Made by a program: the position numbers and the translations under genes
Notes under the pieces: model-generated
Databases searched by the model: none
What the model was told of the DNA's origin: nothing
The model's input: only the letters and a program-made list of their open reading frames with translations
Assembly (NCBI GenBank): GCA_964632995.1
Contig: CAZWDL010000012.1
Location: forward strand, 21,340-85,339
From: CAZWDL01 sp964632995
Lineage (GTDB): Bacteria; Bacteroidota; Bacteroidia; Chitinophagales; Saprospiraceae
Direction: 5' to 3'
Length of the DNA: 64,000 nucleotides
In this document: positions 1-8,555 of the stretch, piece by piece
How the letters are laid out: the number at the start of each line of letters is the position of its first letter
How positions within the stretch are numbered: the first letter of the stretch is position 1

Positions 1-2
1 TT

Positions 3-671
3 TTGGAGAAGGTCAAAGCGCGCGAACCCCAGCTTTCCGAAGACCGCGCTAAAAACGCAGCCTTCATCGAACACCTCGATTCGGCAGTGGGCCGGGTGAT
101 GCAGCACCTGGAGGAAACGGAACTGATTGAAAACACCCTGGTGATCTTTACCTCCGACAACGGCGGGGCGCTGCGTTTTGCCCAAAGCAACGGCAAACTG
201 CGCGGCGGCAAGCAGGACATGTACGAAGGCGGCATCCGTGTGCCGGCCTTCGCCTACTGGAAGGGGAAAATCAAGCCCGGCAGCCGCACCGGTAACCTGG
301 CTTTGCTTATGGATTTGTATCCTACCTTCTGCGAACTTGCCGGAGCGGAAATCGAGCACCCGGTCGACGGTATCAGCATCTTGCCGACCTTACTTGGAGA
401 GCCCCAGGCAACAGATGGGCGAACCGTTTTCTGGATGCGCCGGGAAGGCAACCGCTACAACGGCATGGCCTACTACGCGGCGCGAAACGGCGATTACAAG
501 ATCCTCCAGAACACTCCTTTTGAGCCTTTTCAGTATTTCAAGGTAGGGGAGGACGAGTACGAACAACAAGTGCTGGAAGAGTCGGATTTCGAGATTTTCA
601 CCACGCTCCGTAAGCAGTTACAGGAGCATATCCGGCGATCGGGACGCATTCCCTGGCAGCGGGAGGAGTAA
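3..671 (+). CDS. Sulfatase, C-terminal part (5' end outside window)
   Basis: This is the C-terminal 220 or so residues of a type I sulfatase, an enzyme that hydrolyses sulfate esters and in Bacteroidota is usually periplasmic. The alkaline-phosphatase-fold metal motif (FTSDNGG, residues 50-56) and the family motif GKLRGGKQDMYEGGIRVP (63-80) are present. The formylglycine site CxPSR must lie upstream of the window. The first codon that can be read as a start here is a TTG with no support, so the gene almost certainly begins before position 1. The next gene starts about 30 bp downstream on the same strand. Two more intact sulfatases and one broken one follow within 9 kb, which suggests use of sulfated polysaccharides. 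Substrate unknown. Confidence 0.9.
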   Translation: MEKVKAREPQLSEDRAKNAAFIEHLDSAVGRVMQHLEETELIENTLVIFTSDNGGALRFAQSNGKLRGGKQDMYEGGIRVPAFAYWKGKIKPGSRTGNLALLMDLYPTFCELAGAEIEHPVDGISILPTLLGEPQATDGRTVFWMRREGNRYNGMAYYAARNGDYKILQNTPFEPFQYFKVGEDEYEQQVLEESDFEIFTTLRKQLQEHIRRSGRIPWQREE

Positions 672-701
672 GGAATACTAAAATTTTCAATAAAATTCAG
701 C

Positions 702-1643
702 ATGACCATCTATTGCGCTATTTCGCTGGCGGATGAGGAGCAATCCTTTCTACGCGACCACCTCGAAAAGGAATCTATCACTTTTCAGGATAAACTGGAA
801 GCTTCGCAGCAGCTACCGGCCTTCCTGCCGGCGAAGGTTTGCTTCGGCAATGTTCCACCCGGATGGCTGGAGCAAACGGAGCACCTGGAGTGGATACAGT
901 TGGAATCCGTCGGCTTCGGGGAGTACCAGAATATCGATTCCAAAACGGATTTTATCATGACCCATCTGAAGGGGTTTTTCGATGTGCCGGTAGCGGAGTC
1001 GGCGCTGGCGGGTATCCTGGCGCTGTACCGGAAAATCGACACCCTGACGCGTTTGCAACAGCAAAAAGAATGGGTAGGGCAGGACCTGCGTCCGCATATG
1101 AAGATCCTTAAAGGAGCAAAAGTGTGCGTGCTGGGCGGTGGCGGCGGTATTGGGAGTCATCTGATCAGCTTGCTGGAACCTTTTGAAACGGAGGTCACGG
1201 TATTCGGCCGGCGCTCGTCCAAAGCTGATATTACTACGACTACGGAACTGGAAAAAGTCTTGCCGGCGGTAGATATTCTCGTCAGTGCGCTGCCTGAGAC
1301 GAATGAGACTATCCAGCTGATGAGTGCGAAACGCCTGCAATTGCTGGCGCCACATGCTTTATTTGTCAACGTAGGACGTGGCTCCCTCGTCGATGAGCCG
1401 GCACTGGTCACATTGCTGGAGGAGGAAAAGATCGGCGGCGCCGTGCTGGATGTTACGGAACGGGAGCCCCTGCCGCCTGACCACCCATTGTGGACTTGCC
1501 CCAATACGCTGCTGACCCAACATACCGGCGGCGGCTTCGACCGGGAAGTGCGCGGAAAGGTGGAGGTGTTCCTGGATAACCTGCGGCGGTTTCGGGAAGG
1601 GGAGATGCCGGAACACGTGGTTAACCTGGAGCGGGGATATTGA
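702..1643 (+). CDS. D-isomer-specific 2-hydroxyacid dehydrogenase
   Basis: This is an NAD(P)-dependent 2-hydroxyacid dehydrogenase of the D-isomer-specific superfamily (glyoxylate/hydroxypyruvate reductase or phosphoglycerate dehydrogenase relatives), 313 residues. The Rossmann dinucleotide-binding loop CVLGGGGGIGSH is near residues 141-152. The second conserved block (LFVNVGRGSLVDEPAL, about 220-235) carries the substrate-side Arg. The region around TEREPLPPDHPLW (252-264) and the closing LTQHTGG supply the Glu and His of the catalytic relay. The start is an ATG 30 bp after the sulfatase stop, so the two may be co-transcribed. The exact substrate cannot be told from sequence; cytoplasmic. 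Confidence 0.88.
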   Translation: MTIYCAISLADEEQSFLRDHLEKESITFQDKLEASQQLPAFLPAKVCFGNVPPGWLEQTEHLEWIQLESVGFGEYQNIDSKTDFIMTHLKGFFDVPVAESALAGILALYRKIDTLTRLQQQKEWVGQDLRPHMKILKGAKVCVLGGGGGIGSHLISLLEPFETEVTVFGRRSSKADITTTTELEKVLPAVDILVSALPETNETIQLMSAKRLQLLAPHALFVNVGRGSLVDEPALVTLLEEEKIGGAVLDVTEREPLPPDHPLWTCPNTLLTQHTGGGFDREVRGKVEVFLDNLRRFREGEMPEHVVNLERGY

Positions 1644-1721
1644 GGAGGCCGCCAATAGTGAGTTCATGTTGAACGAGAGTCCGGGATGAAATTGGAGGAC
1701 TTTTTTAAAGGCTATTAGCTG

Positions 1722-1759
1722 TTGGCTATTGGCCGGATCAGCCAACGGCCGATAGCCAA
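1722..1759. terminator. Hairpin between convergent genes
   Basis: The arms ttggctattggccg and cggccgatagccaa form a 14-bp stem with one mismatch (G·T compatible) and a 10-nt loop. It lies between two converging genes, so a bidirectional terminator or transcript-end structure is the simplest reading. There is no clear U-tract, so Rho-independent function is uncertain. Confidence 0.5.
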
Positions 1760-1817
1760 AAACTTCCGGCAAGGGCGATAACCGATTGATTGTCACGAAT
1801 AATTTTCCGAATGCACG

Positions 1818-2510
1818 TTAATTGAGGTGATACCGGTCAATCGACTCACTCTTGGCGATGGCCGGCTGCTGCACAAGCAGGTAGAAGAGCAGGCCGATGA
1901 GCAGGATGAGGCCCGATTCAAGGCGGAAAAGCATTTTGAGGCTGGCGCCGGCGACTTTTTCCCCAGCCACGAGGTCTTTGCCGGCTTCCATCTGCAGGTG
2001 GTTGAGGCTGGACAGCTGCAGGATGGCGTCATCGAAGGGATCCGCCATTTGTTCTTCGAATAGGGCCAGGGCGCCCTCCTGATGTCCCTGTTCCAGCTTT
2101 ATCAGCGCCTCTGCTTCGAGGGCGTTGTAGCGCGCCAGATCTTTTTCGTAGCGTTGTAAATAATTCGTTTCCTCATCCAGAAAATAGGTCTTTTTGTAGG
2201 TAGCCAGCAGAGAGTTCATGTTGTGATTGCAGGCGGCAATATGTTGGGTGGGAAGAGACTTATCCTGTTGATTGGAGGAAAGCGCCTTTTGCAGTATTTC
2301 GTGCTTGCGGTAGAGGTTTTCCTGCATGTCGAAAATGGATGTAGCGGGTACCAGCCGGTCTTCGTAAATGGAGACGAAGGACTGATCGATCTCCGCAAGA
2401 TTGTTTTCTTCGAACTTCTTAGCCACAATCAAGAGGATCATGATAAAGACCAGGCCGAAGCCGAGTTTGATTTTAGTGCGGTAGTGTAATGCCCTTTTAC
2501 TGTTCTTCAT
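1818..2510 (-). CDS. Orphan four-helix-bundle sensor protein with two membrane helices
   Basis: This 230-residue protein has an N-terminal membrane helix (about 12-29, LGFGLVFIMILLIVAKKF). A long periplasmic all-alpha region (about 30-195) follows, then a second membrane helix (about 197-212, LILLIGLLFYLLVQQ) and a short tail. The arrangement and the YEDRLVPATSIFDMQENLYRK-type first helices match the MCP-like four-helix-bundle (4HB_MCP) sensor domain usually found in chemoreceptors and sensor kinases. No HAMP, kinase or MCP signalling domain follows, because the protein ends about 15 residues after the second helix. Such stand-alone sensors occur in Bacteroidota, but their output is unclear. 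Two structured palindromes lie directly upstream. Confidence 0.6.
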   Translation of the reverse strand: MKNSKRALHYRTKIKLGFGLVFIMILLIVAKKFEENNLAEIDQSFVSIYEDRLVPATSIFDMQENLYRKHEILQKALSSNQQDKSLPTQHIAACNHNMNSLLATYKKTYFLDEETNYLQRYEKDLARYNALEAEALIKLEQGHQEGALALFEEQMADPFDDAILQLSSLNHLQMEAGKDLVAGEKVAGASLKMLFRLESGLILLIGLLFYLLVQQPAIAKSESIDRYHLN

Positions 2511-2530
2511 CCTGCAATGTCGTTCATTTA

Positions 2531-2582
2531 TACTCGACTTAATTGTTTTGAGAAACTTCTAAAAACAATTAAGTCGATATAT
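2531..2582. repeat. Palindromic element, TTTGAGAAA/ACTCGAC family, copy 1
   Basis: A perfect 15-bp stem (cgacttaattgtttt at 2535-2549 with its complement at 2562-2576) closes a loop gagaaacttcta. The outer border is tatactcgac on the left and gtcgatata on the right. It shares border and loop words with the elements at 2624-2673 and 41184-41237, but the arm sequence is different in each. Confidence 0.7.
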
Positions 2583-2623
2583 ACCGGCGATAAATGTCGG
2601 CATGCTGACCGCAAGCGTCAGCA

Positions 2624-2673
2624 TACAGACTCGAATGTGGTTTGAGAAATCAAACCACATTCGACGTCAGTAC
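2624..2673. repeat. Palindromic element, TTTGAGAAA/ACTCGAC family, copy 2
   Basis: A perfect 14-bp stem (cgaatgtggtttga at 2632-2645 with its complement at 2650-2663) closes a GAAA tetraloop, a GNRA-type loop. It is bordered by agactcga and tcgacgtcagtac. It lies 40 bp from copy 1, in front of the orphan sensor gene. Confidence 0.7.
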
Positions 2674-2814
2674 GAACAAAGGTAAGCAAAAGTCAAAACC
2701 TCATAGGAACTGATGAGGGATTGCCACGACTGATAAGGGCTTTTAACGGTTTTGACGTCTTCTTCATATTGATCGTCCGTCGCTAAAAATCGAAACGAAC
2801 AAAAACACCTCTGC

Positions 2815-3882
2815 ATGAGCACCTATCACATAGCCGTCATTCCCGGCGACGGCATCGGTCGCAAGGTCATCACGGCGGGTATGGAAGTGCTGGAGAAAGC
2901 AGGTCGTAAGCATAGTGTTGCTTTTAAATGGGATACGTATGACTGGAGCTGCGAGCACTATGCCCGCACGGGCCGCATGATGCCGGAAGACGGTATCGCC
3001 CGTATTGCGGCACACGACGCCATCTACCTCGGCGCCGTGGGTTATCCCGGAGTGCCCGATCACGTTTCGCTGTGGGGCTTGCTGATTCCCCTGCGCCGGC
3101 AGTTTCATCAATATGTCAACATCCGGCCGGTGCGCCTCTTCGAGGGGGTGCCCTGCCCGCTGAAAGACCGGCGGCCGGAGGACATCGATTTCGTGGTGGT
3201 GCGGGAAAACAACGAGGGGGAGTATTCCGAAATCGGCGGCCGCATCTATCAGGGCACCCCGCATGAGACGGTGACCCAGGAGAGCGTCTTCACCCGCCGG
3301 GGTACGGACCGCATCCTGCGCTACGCCTTCGAGCTGGCGCGCACCCGCAAGCGAAAGAAGGTAACTTCGGCGACCAAGTCGAACGGCATCGTTCACACCA
3401 TGCCCTTCTGGGATGAGCGCTTCGCCGCAATTGCCGAAGAATATCCCGGTATTGAAACGGACCAGTACCACATCGATATCCTCACCGCTCACTTCGTACT
3501 GCATCCCGACTGGTTCGACGTGGTGGTGGGCTCCAATTTGTTCGGAGATATACTTTCCGACCTGGGACCGGCGGTGGCGGGAACGATAGGCATTGCTGCT
3601 TCCGCTAATATCAACCCGGAGCGGGAATTTCCCTCGATGTTCGAACCCGTGCACGGCTCGGCGCCGGATATCGCCGGCAAGGGCATCGCCAACCCCATCG
3701 CCGCCATCTGGTCGGGGGCGATGATGCTGGAACACCTGGGGGAGGAAGCGGCGGCGGGCGATATTCTGCAGGCTATCGAAACAGTACTGCGGGAAAAAAT
3801 CGCTCATACGCCGGATATGGGGGGAAAGGCGAATACGAAGGAGTGTACGGCAGCGGTTTTGGAAACACTTGAAAACAGATAA
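2815..3882 (+). CDS. Tartrate dehydrogenase / D-malate dehydrogenase (decarboxylating) family
   Basis: This 355-residue enzyme belongs to the isocitrate/isopropylmalate dehydrogenase superfamily of NAD- and Mn-dependent beta-decarboxylating dehydrogenases. It has the N-terminal IPGDGIGRKV block (9-18), the Asp cluster VVGSNLFGDILSDLGP (about 237-252) that binds the metal, and the nucleotide loop PVHGSAPDIAGKGIANP (about 279-295). The sequence NIRPVRLFEGVPCPL (about 102-116) is the signature of the tartrate/D-malate branch rather than of leuB or icd. The likely reaction is oxidative decarboxylation of D-malate or tartrate to pyruvate or glycerate-type products. The start is the ATG at 2815; no clear Shine-Dalgarno is visible, as is common in Bacteroidota. 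The upstream neighbour is on the opposite strand, so it is probably monocistronic. Confidence 0.88.
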   Translation: MSTYHIAVIPGDGIGRKVITAGMEVLEKAGRKHSVAFKWDTYDWSCEHYARTGRMMPEDGIARIAAHDAIYLGAVGYPGVPDHVSLWGLLIPLRRQFHQYVNIRPVRLFEGVPCPLKDRRPEDIDFVVVRENNEGEYSEIGGRIYQGTPHETVTQESVFTRRGTDRILRYAFELARTRKRKKVTSATKSNGIVHTMPFWDERFAAIAEEYPGIETDQYHIDILTAHFVLHPDWFDVVVGSNLFGDILSDLGPAVAGTIGIAASANINPEREFPSMFEPVHGSAPDIAGKGIANPIAAIWSGAMMLEHLGEEAAAGDILQAIETVLREKIAHTPDMGGKANTKECTAAVLETLENR

Positions 3883-3956
3883 TTTTTGGTTCTAATGGAC
3901 GCCGCCAGAAGTTTTTAGACTTTCTTTTGGAAAAAAGAAAATAGTACAGTCTACTG

Positions 3957-4006
3957 TTGGTCGAGCGTCTGTGACCTCGACCAAATATCCTGCGGTCTGT
4001 GACCGC
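3957..4006. repeat. Two-hairpin repeat (GGTCGAG/GCGGTC family), copy 1
   Basis: Two adjacent stems are present. The first is ttggtcgag (3957-3965) with ctcgaccaa (3976-3984); the second is gcggtc (3992-3997) with gaccgc (4001-4006). The same two-hairpin unit occurs inverted at 41971-42018. It lies between the dehydrogenase stop and the next sulfatase. Confidence 0.7.
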
Positions 4007-4111
4007 TTCCAGAATTTGGCTACGAACTTCTGGGACAGAGCACTGGTGAGTGTCAACTAACTCCGACGGACATCACCCCAGAGGAACCTTGAACCGAAAA
4101 AAAACTTTTTT

Positions 4112-5563
4112 ATGATGTTACAGCCAAAACATTTTCTCTGCAGTTTATGCCTTTCCCTTACCTTGCTGCTTTCCTGTCAGCAAGCCGACCAACAGGAAGA
4201 GACGACCGCTCCGCCCAACATCATCTTCATCATGGCCGATGACCTCGGCTACGGCGATATCGGTCCCTACGGGCAGCAGAAGATCCAAACGCTGCGGCTC
4301 GACCAATTCGCGGCGGAAGGCATGAAATTCACCCAGTTTTACGCGGGCACGGCAGTATGCGCGCCTTCCCGGGCGGTGCTGATGACCGGCCTGCATACCG
4401 GGCACGTAGAAATCCGTGGCAACCTGCAATACGGCATCCGCAACGGTCAGCAGCCGCTGACGCCGGGTATTCCCACCGTTGCTACCGTACTGAAGGATGC
4501 CGGCTACCGCACCGGTATGATCGGCAAATGGGGCCTGGGCGATCCCAATACCCACGGCAAACCCCGTAACCACGGCTTCGATTACTTCTTCGGCTATACC
4601 GATCAGGTGCTGGCGCATAATTATTATCCGGAATACCTGTGGCGGAACGATGAAAGAATCATGCTGGACAACGAGGTGCAGTACCTGGACACGGCTGCCT
4701 GGCACGACGGGCTGGGGAGCTACTCCACCAAAAAAGTGGATTACTCCCACGATCTGTTTATAGAGGAGGCTCTTTCGTTTATCAACGAGCACCAGGACAG
4801 CGCTTTCTTCCTCTACCTGCCCTTTACTATCCCCCACGACAACGGCGAACAAGCGGACAGCATGCGCTTCGAAGTGCCCTCGCAGGGAATTTACGCCGAC
4901 AAAGACTGGACCAAAAAAGAAAAGGATTACGCCGCTATGATCACCCGCATGGACGAGGGCGTCGGACGTATCCTGGACCGGCTGAAAGAACGCGGCCTTA
5001 ATGACAACACCATCGTCTTCTTTACCTCGGATAACGGTCCCATGCGCAACCGCCCTACAATGGACTTCTTCGACAGCAACGGACCGCTGCGGGGCGGCAA
5101 GCGCGACCTGTACGAGGGCGGCATCCGTGTGCCCTTCCTGGCGCGCTGGCCGGGACATGTTGAAGCAGGAACAACTTCCTCCTACCCCGGCGCTTTCTGG
5201 GATGTGCTGCCTACGCTGGCCGACCTGGCCGGGCAACCCCCACCGGAGGATATCGACGGCATATCCTTCCTGCCTGCGCTGATGGGGGAGGAAAATCAGC
5301 CGGAGCACGAATATCTCTACTGGGAATTTCACGAGGGCGACGGCGCACAGGCCATTCGGCAGGGGAAATGGAAGGCGGTAAAGAACGGGGTGAAAACGGC
5401 GACGCCGCAGCCGGTGGAAGTGTATGACCTGTCTGAAGATTTGGGAGAAGAACAGAACCTGGCCGGCCAGTATCCGGGAAAAACCGCCGAACTGGATTCC
5501 CTGATGGACACGGTCCGGGCGAAGTCGGAGTTGTTTCCCCTGTTGGGTGTGAGACGGGATTGA
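4112..5563 (+). CDS. Secreted sulfatase (arylsulfatase A type), lipoprotein
   Basis: This is a full-length type I sulfatase of 483 residues. The N-terminus is a lipoprotein signal peptide ending LLLSC (Cys22), so it is probably anchored in the periplasm or outer membrane. The metal motif IIFIMADDLGYGD (37-49) is followed by the activation site VCAPSRAVLMTG. Cys83 is the residue converted to formylglycine by a sulfatase-maturing enzyme. The C-terminal metal motif FFTSDNGP and the substrate-side segment RGGKRDLYEGGIRVP follow. The length is normal. The substrate is probably a sulfated glycan, by analogy with family members that have this layout, but which one cannot be inferred. The start is the second of two close candidates; ATG at 4112 gives the full signal peptide. 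Confidence 0.92.
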   Translation: MMLQPKHFLCSLCLSLTLLLSCQQADQQEETTAPPNIIFIMADDLGYGDIGPYGQQKIQTLRLDQFAAEGMKFTQFYAGTAVCAPSRAVLMTGLHTGHVEIRGNLQYGIRNGQQPLTPGIPTVATVLKDAGYRTGMIGKWGLGDPNTHGKPRNHGFDYFFGYTDQVLAHNYYPEYLWRNDERIMLDNEVQYLDTAAWHDGLGSYSTKKVDYSHDLFIEEALSFINEHQDSAFFLYLPFTIPHDNGEQADSMRFEVPSQGIYADKDWTKKEKDYAAMITRMDEGVGRILDRLKERGLNDNTIVFFTSDNGPMRNRPTMDFFDSNGPLRGGKRDLYEGGIRVPFLARWPGHVEAGTTSSYPGAFWDVLPTLADLAGQPPPEDIDGISFLPALMGEENQPEHEYLYWEFHEGDGAQAIRQGKWKAVKNGVKTATPQPVEVYDLSEDLGEEQNLAGQYPGKTAELDSLMDTVRAKSELFPLLGVRRD

Positions 5564-5591
5564 CGTCAGGCGGCGCCTTCCCGGCCTGACG
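5564..5591. terminator. Hairpin after sulfatase gene
   Basis: The stem cgtcaggc / gcctgacg (8 bp, 12-nt loop) begins right after the sulfatase stop codon. It is plausible as a transcription end structure, although no T-run follows directly. Confidence 0.45.
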
Positions 5592-5752
5592 ATACCCCAC
5601 ATCTACAGGAGATTTGACATCGGAGAGGTCGAATCTTTATAGTAAATTTTTTAGACAGGATTGACGAGATGAACAGGATTCAATCCTCCAATCCCTTTTA
5701 TCCGCCGTAGCTTTACGCGGAGGCGGACAATCCTTTCACAAAACAGACAAAC

Positions 5753-6802
5753 ATGAAACATTTACTATCTCTATTTTTGCTTGGCAGCCTTTGCCTTTTC
5801 CAGACGGGCTGCACCGAAAGCGAAGCGCAGCGGGCTTCCCAAAGCTCGGAGGCGGTCAGCGATACGATGCGGGACTTCATCCAGTCTAACGTAATCGCTG
5901 CGGAACGGTTATTGGCTACTTTTGCTGACAAGAGCGACATTCAACTGGCTTTCACCGACGAGGATCGCACGGCCTGGAACAACCTGCCGATCAATGAGTA
6001 TCCCCGCCGGGGTGTGGCGCTGAAGGAAATGAACGATGAGCAGAAGCAAGCCGTACAGGCCCTGCTGCGCGCCGGCCTCAGCGATGTAGGCTACCTCAAA
6101 ATCAACTGGCTGTTCTGGAACGACGAGCGCCGCCGCGAGGACCGCAAACGGGCGGATAACCCGACCTGGGAATATTACGGTCACAACTTTTTTTGGGTAA
6201 CCGTTTTCGGGGAACCTTCCACTACCACGCCCTGGGGCTGGCAGCTGGAGGGGCATCACCTTTCGGTAAACCTAACTTTCAAGGACGGCCAGGTGGCCAT
6301 GACGCCGCTCTTTCTGGGCGCTGATCCGGCCGTTGTGCCCGACGGACCCTTCGCCGGACTGCAGGTGATGAAAGTCGAAACCAACGCCGGCTGGGCCCTG
6401 ATGGAATCGATGAGCGAGGAACAGCGCACGCAGGCGATCATTGCCAGTGAGCCTTTCGCCGATATCCTGACCCGCACGGGCGAAGAAGCGCATATCACCG
6501 GGCGGGTAGGGATCAACTACCGGAAGTTGAATCCGCAGCAGCGCCGGCTAATGATGGAAATCGTCGAGGAGTATGTGGGGACTTTCCCGGAGGCGCCGGC
6601 ATCCGTCTATATCAACAAGGTGCGGGAAGCCGGGAACGAATTGTACTTCGCCTGGGCGGGACCCACCACCCCCGGCGAGGCGATCTATTACCGGATACAG
6701 GGGCCGGACTTCCTCATCGAGTTCGACAACCGCAGCGGCGAGCCGAATCACATTCACTCGGTGTGGTATGATCTGGGGAATGTGTTCGGGAAAGCGCTTT
6801 GA
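5753..6802 (+). CDS. DUF3500 family lipoprotein
   Basis: This 349-residue protein has a lipoprotein signal peptide (lipobox near FQTGC, Cys20) and matches DUF3500. The family segment WGWQLEGHHLSVNLTF (about 163-178) and the GPFAGLQVM motif (about 198-206) are recognisable. It also has a conserved aromatic end (HIHSVWYDLGNVFG). The biochemical function of DUF3500 is not established. The His and acidic residues of the GHHLS and NHIHSV motifs are the conserved polar features. Its place between sulfatases suggests, but does not show, a role in the same catabolic programme. A 240-bp palindromic element starts 2 bp after the stop codon. Confidence 0.82.
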   Translation: MKHLLSLFLLGSLCLFQTGCTESEAQRASQSSEAVSDTMRDFIQSNVIAAERLLATFADKSDIQLAFTDEDRTAWNNLPINEYPRRGVALKEMNDEQKQAVQALLRAGLSDVGYLKINWLFWNDERRREDRKRADNPTWEYYGHNFFWVTVFGEPSTTTPWGWQLEGHHLSVNLTFKDGQVAMTPLFLGADPAVVPDGPFAGLQVMKVETNAGWALMESMSEEQRTQAIIASEPFADILTRTGEEAHITGRVGINYRKLNPQQRRLMMEIVEEYVGTFPEAPASVYINKVREAGNELYFAWAGPTTPGEAIYYRIQGPDFLIEFDNRSGEPNHIHSVWYDLGNVFGKAL

Positions 6803-6803
6803 A

Positions 6804-7043
6804 ACGGTTACGAAACCTCAAAGGTGTGCTGATTACTCATAAGTTCGAGTTTGGCTACTTCTACGGTTCATCTGTCCGTCTGTTCGTCTGTTTTTCGGTT
6901 CTGAATGTCTCTAAAAAAGTGAAAACTGATTAAAAACAGGCCGGAACCGCAGAATAGAGGAACAGAAGAACCCCAAAACCGCAGAAGTTCGGACCCGACC
7001 AAAGATATGGGTAATTGATACAACTCAAAGGTTTCGCAAACGC
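6804..7043. mobile_element. MITE-like palindromic element, copy A
   Basis: This element of about 240 bp has long imperfect terminal inverted repeats of about 100 nt. The left end acggttacgaaacct and the right end ggtttcgcaaacg are complementary with few mismatches. Inner blocks (ttactcata, ggctacttct, cggtt, tctgt..tctgtt) recur in reverse on the right arm. It has no coding capacity. A second copy of almost identical length lies at 22981-23218. Both copies start a few bases after a stop codon. Confidence 0.75.
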
Positions 7044-7078
7044 AGCTCCATCTTTCGAGAACCTAAAATACTGAAATC

Positions 7079-8524
7079 GTGAAAAGATTATTTTCTATAT
7101 CCCTGATCTTCACCCTATGGTCTTGCCTGGCTTACAGCCAAGGGGATCCGCCCAATTTCATCATCTTCATCGCCGATGACGTGAGCTGGGACGATCTGGG
7201 CTGTTACGGGAATCAGGATGTGCAAACCCCCAATATCGACCGGCTGGCGGCGAACGGGCTTCGTTTCAACAATGCCTACCTCACCGCCAGCTCCTGCAGT
7301 CCCAGCCGCAACAGCATCCTGCTGGGGCGTTACCCGCACAATACCGGGGCGGCCGAACTGCACAGTCAACCGCCGGTGGATATGTTGTCTTTTCCAGAGT
7401 TGCTGAGGGAGAAAGGCTACCACACCGTCCATTCCGGCAAGTACCATCAGGGGGAATTTTCACAGCGCGCCTTCGTTGAAATCCACCGGGATGCGGAAGC
7501 CATCACCAACAGCGGAGAAGGCATGTGGCTGCAAAACGTGCAGGAGCGGCCCCGCGATAAGCCCTTCTTTATGTGGTTCGCCGCGCTGGACGCGCACCGC
7601 GTGTGGGGCGAGAATACATTTAGCGGTACGCACGACCCCGCAGAACTGACCCCGCCTTTCTACCTGGCTGATTTGGAGGCCACGAAAAAAGACCTGGCGC
7701 AGTATTACGACGAAATCTACCGCTTCGATCACCACATCGGACTGGTGGTGGAGGAACTGGAAAAACAGAACGCACTGGACAATACCGTCATCATCGTCAT
7801 GGCCGACAACGGCCGGCCCTTTCCGCACAGCAAGACGCGGGTCAACGACCGGGGTATGAAGACGCCCTTTGTTATACACTATCCGGAAAGGGTAGGAGAG
7901 GAGCAGGTGAGCAACAGCCTGGTCAGTGTCATCGATATCGCGCCGACGATCCTGGACATGGCGGGTATCGATGTGCCGGAGAACTTCCAGGGCCGTAGCT
8001 TTCAGGCGCTGCTGGACAGTCCTGAGGAATCCTTCCGCAACTACGTCTTCGCCGAGCACAACTGGCACGACTACGAGGCGCACGAGCGTATGGTGCGCAA
8101 CCGGGACTTCATGTATATCCTCAACTCCCGCCCGGAAAAACCGCAGATGGGACCGGCCGATGCGGTGGAAAGCCCGGCCTTCCAGGACCTTTGGCGCCTG
8201 CGCGCAAAAGGAGAACTGACGCCGGTACAAACGGATGTATTCGTTATCCCGCGGCCGAAAGAGGAGCTCTACGACTTAAGCCTGGACCCGCTGCAGCTGG
8301 TCAACATTGCCTCCATGCTCGATTATCAGGAGAACCTGGAATCCATGCGCGACATCTTAAAGCAGTGGATGGAAGCCACGGGCGACGACATCCCCGCCCA
8401 GCTGACGCCCGACTGGTACCTGCACCGGGCGGGGTATATACAGACGAGGCAGCACGGGACCCGCGGGGAGATGCCGGGGGCGCAGAACGATGCTACCAAG
8501 ATCAATAAACCGGGACCTTTTTAA
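7079..8524 (+). CDS. Secreted sulfatase (sulfamidase/heparan N-sulfatase-like)
   Basis: This 481-residue type I sulfatase has a Sec signal peptide (cut near YSQG, residue 21). The metal-binding FIADDVSWDDLGCYGN block follows. The activation site is SSCSPSRNSILLGRYPHNTG, with Cys73 the formylglycine precursor. The second metal motif IVMADNGRPFPHSKTRVNDRGMK differs from the DNGG type. The DNGRPFPxxK form and the SWDDLGCYGN start resemble the N-sulfoglucosamine sulfohydrolase group, so an N-sulfated or amino-sugar substrate is possible; this is inference. It is well separated from upstream genes by the palindromic element. A broken sulfatase follows 31 bp downstream. Confidence 0.9.
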   Translation: MKRLFSISLIFTLWSCLAYSQGDPPNFIIFIADDVSWDDLGCYGNQDVQTPNIDRLAANGLRFNNAYLTASSCSPSRNSILLGRYPHNTGAAELHSQPPVDMLSFPELLREKGYHTVHSGKYHQGEFSQRAFVEIHRDAEAITNSGEGMWLQNVQERPRDKPFFMWFAALDAHRVWGENTFSGTHDPAELTPPFYLADLEATKKDLAQYYDEIYRFDHHIGLVVEELEKQNALDNTVIIVMADNGRPFPHSKTRVNDRGMKTPFVIHYPERVGEEQVSNSLVSVIDIAPTILDMAGIDVPENFQGRSFQALLDSPEESFRNYVFAEHNWHDYEAHERMVRNRDFMYILNSRPEKPQMGPADAVESPAFQDLWRLRAKGELTPVQTDVFVIPRPKEELYDLSLDPLQLVNIASMLDYQENLESMRDILKQWMEATGDDIPAQLTPDWYLHRAGYIQTRQHGTRGEMPGAQNDATKINKPGPF

Positions 8525-8555
8525 AATTTGCCAAAGCGCTATATTATTTATGTAA

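Noticed and set aside
2764..3807. A 347-residue minus-strand open frame opposite the tartrate dehydrogenase
   Set aside because: Antisense shadow of a conserved gene; no recognisable family.
4145..5602. A 485-residue open frame on the minus strand opposite the sulfatase
   Set aside because: It is the antisense shadow of a well-supported sulfatase; the composition (Val/Gln/Arg-rich) and lack of motifs show no coding signal.
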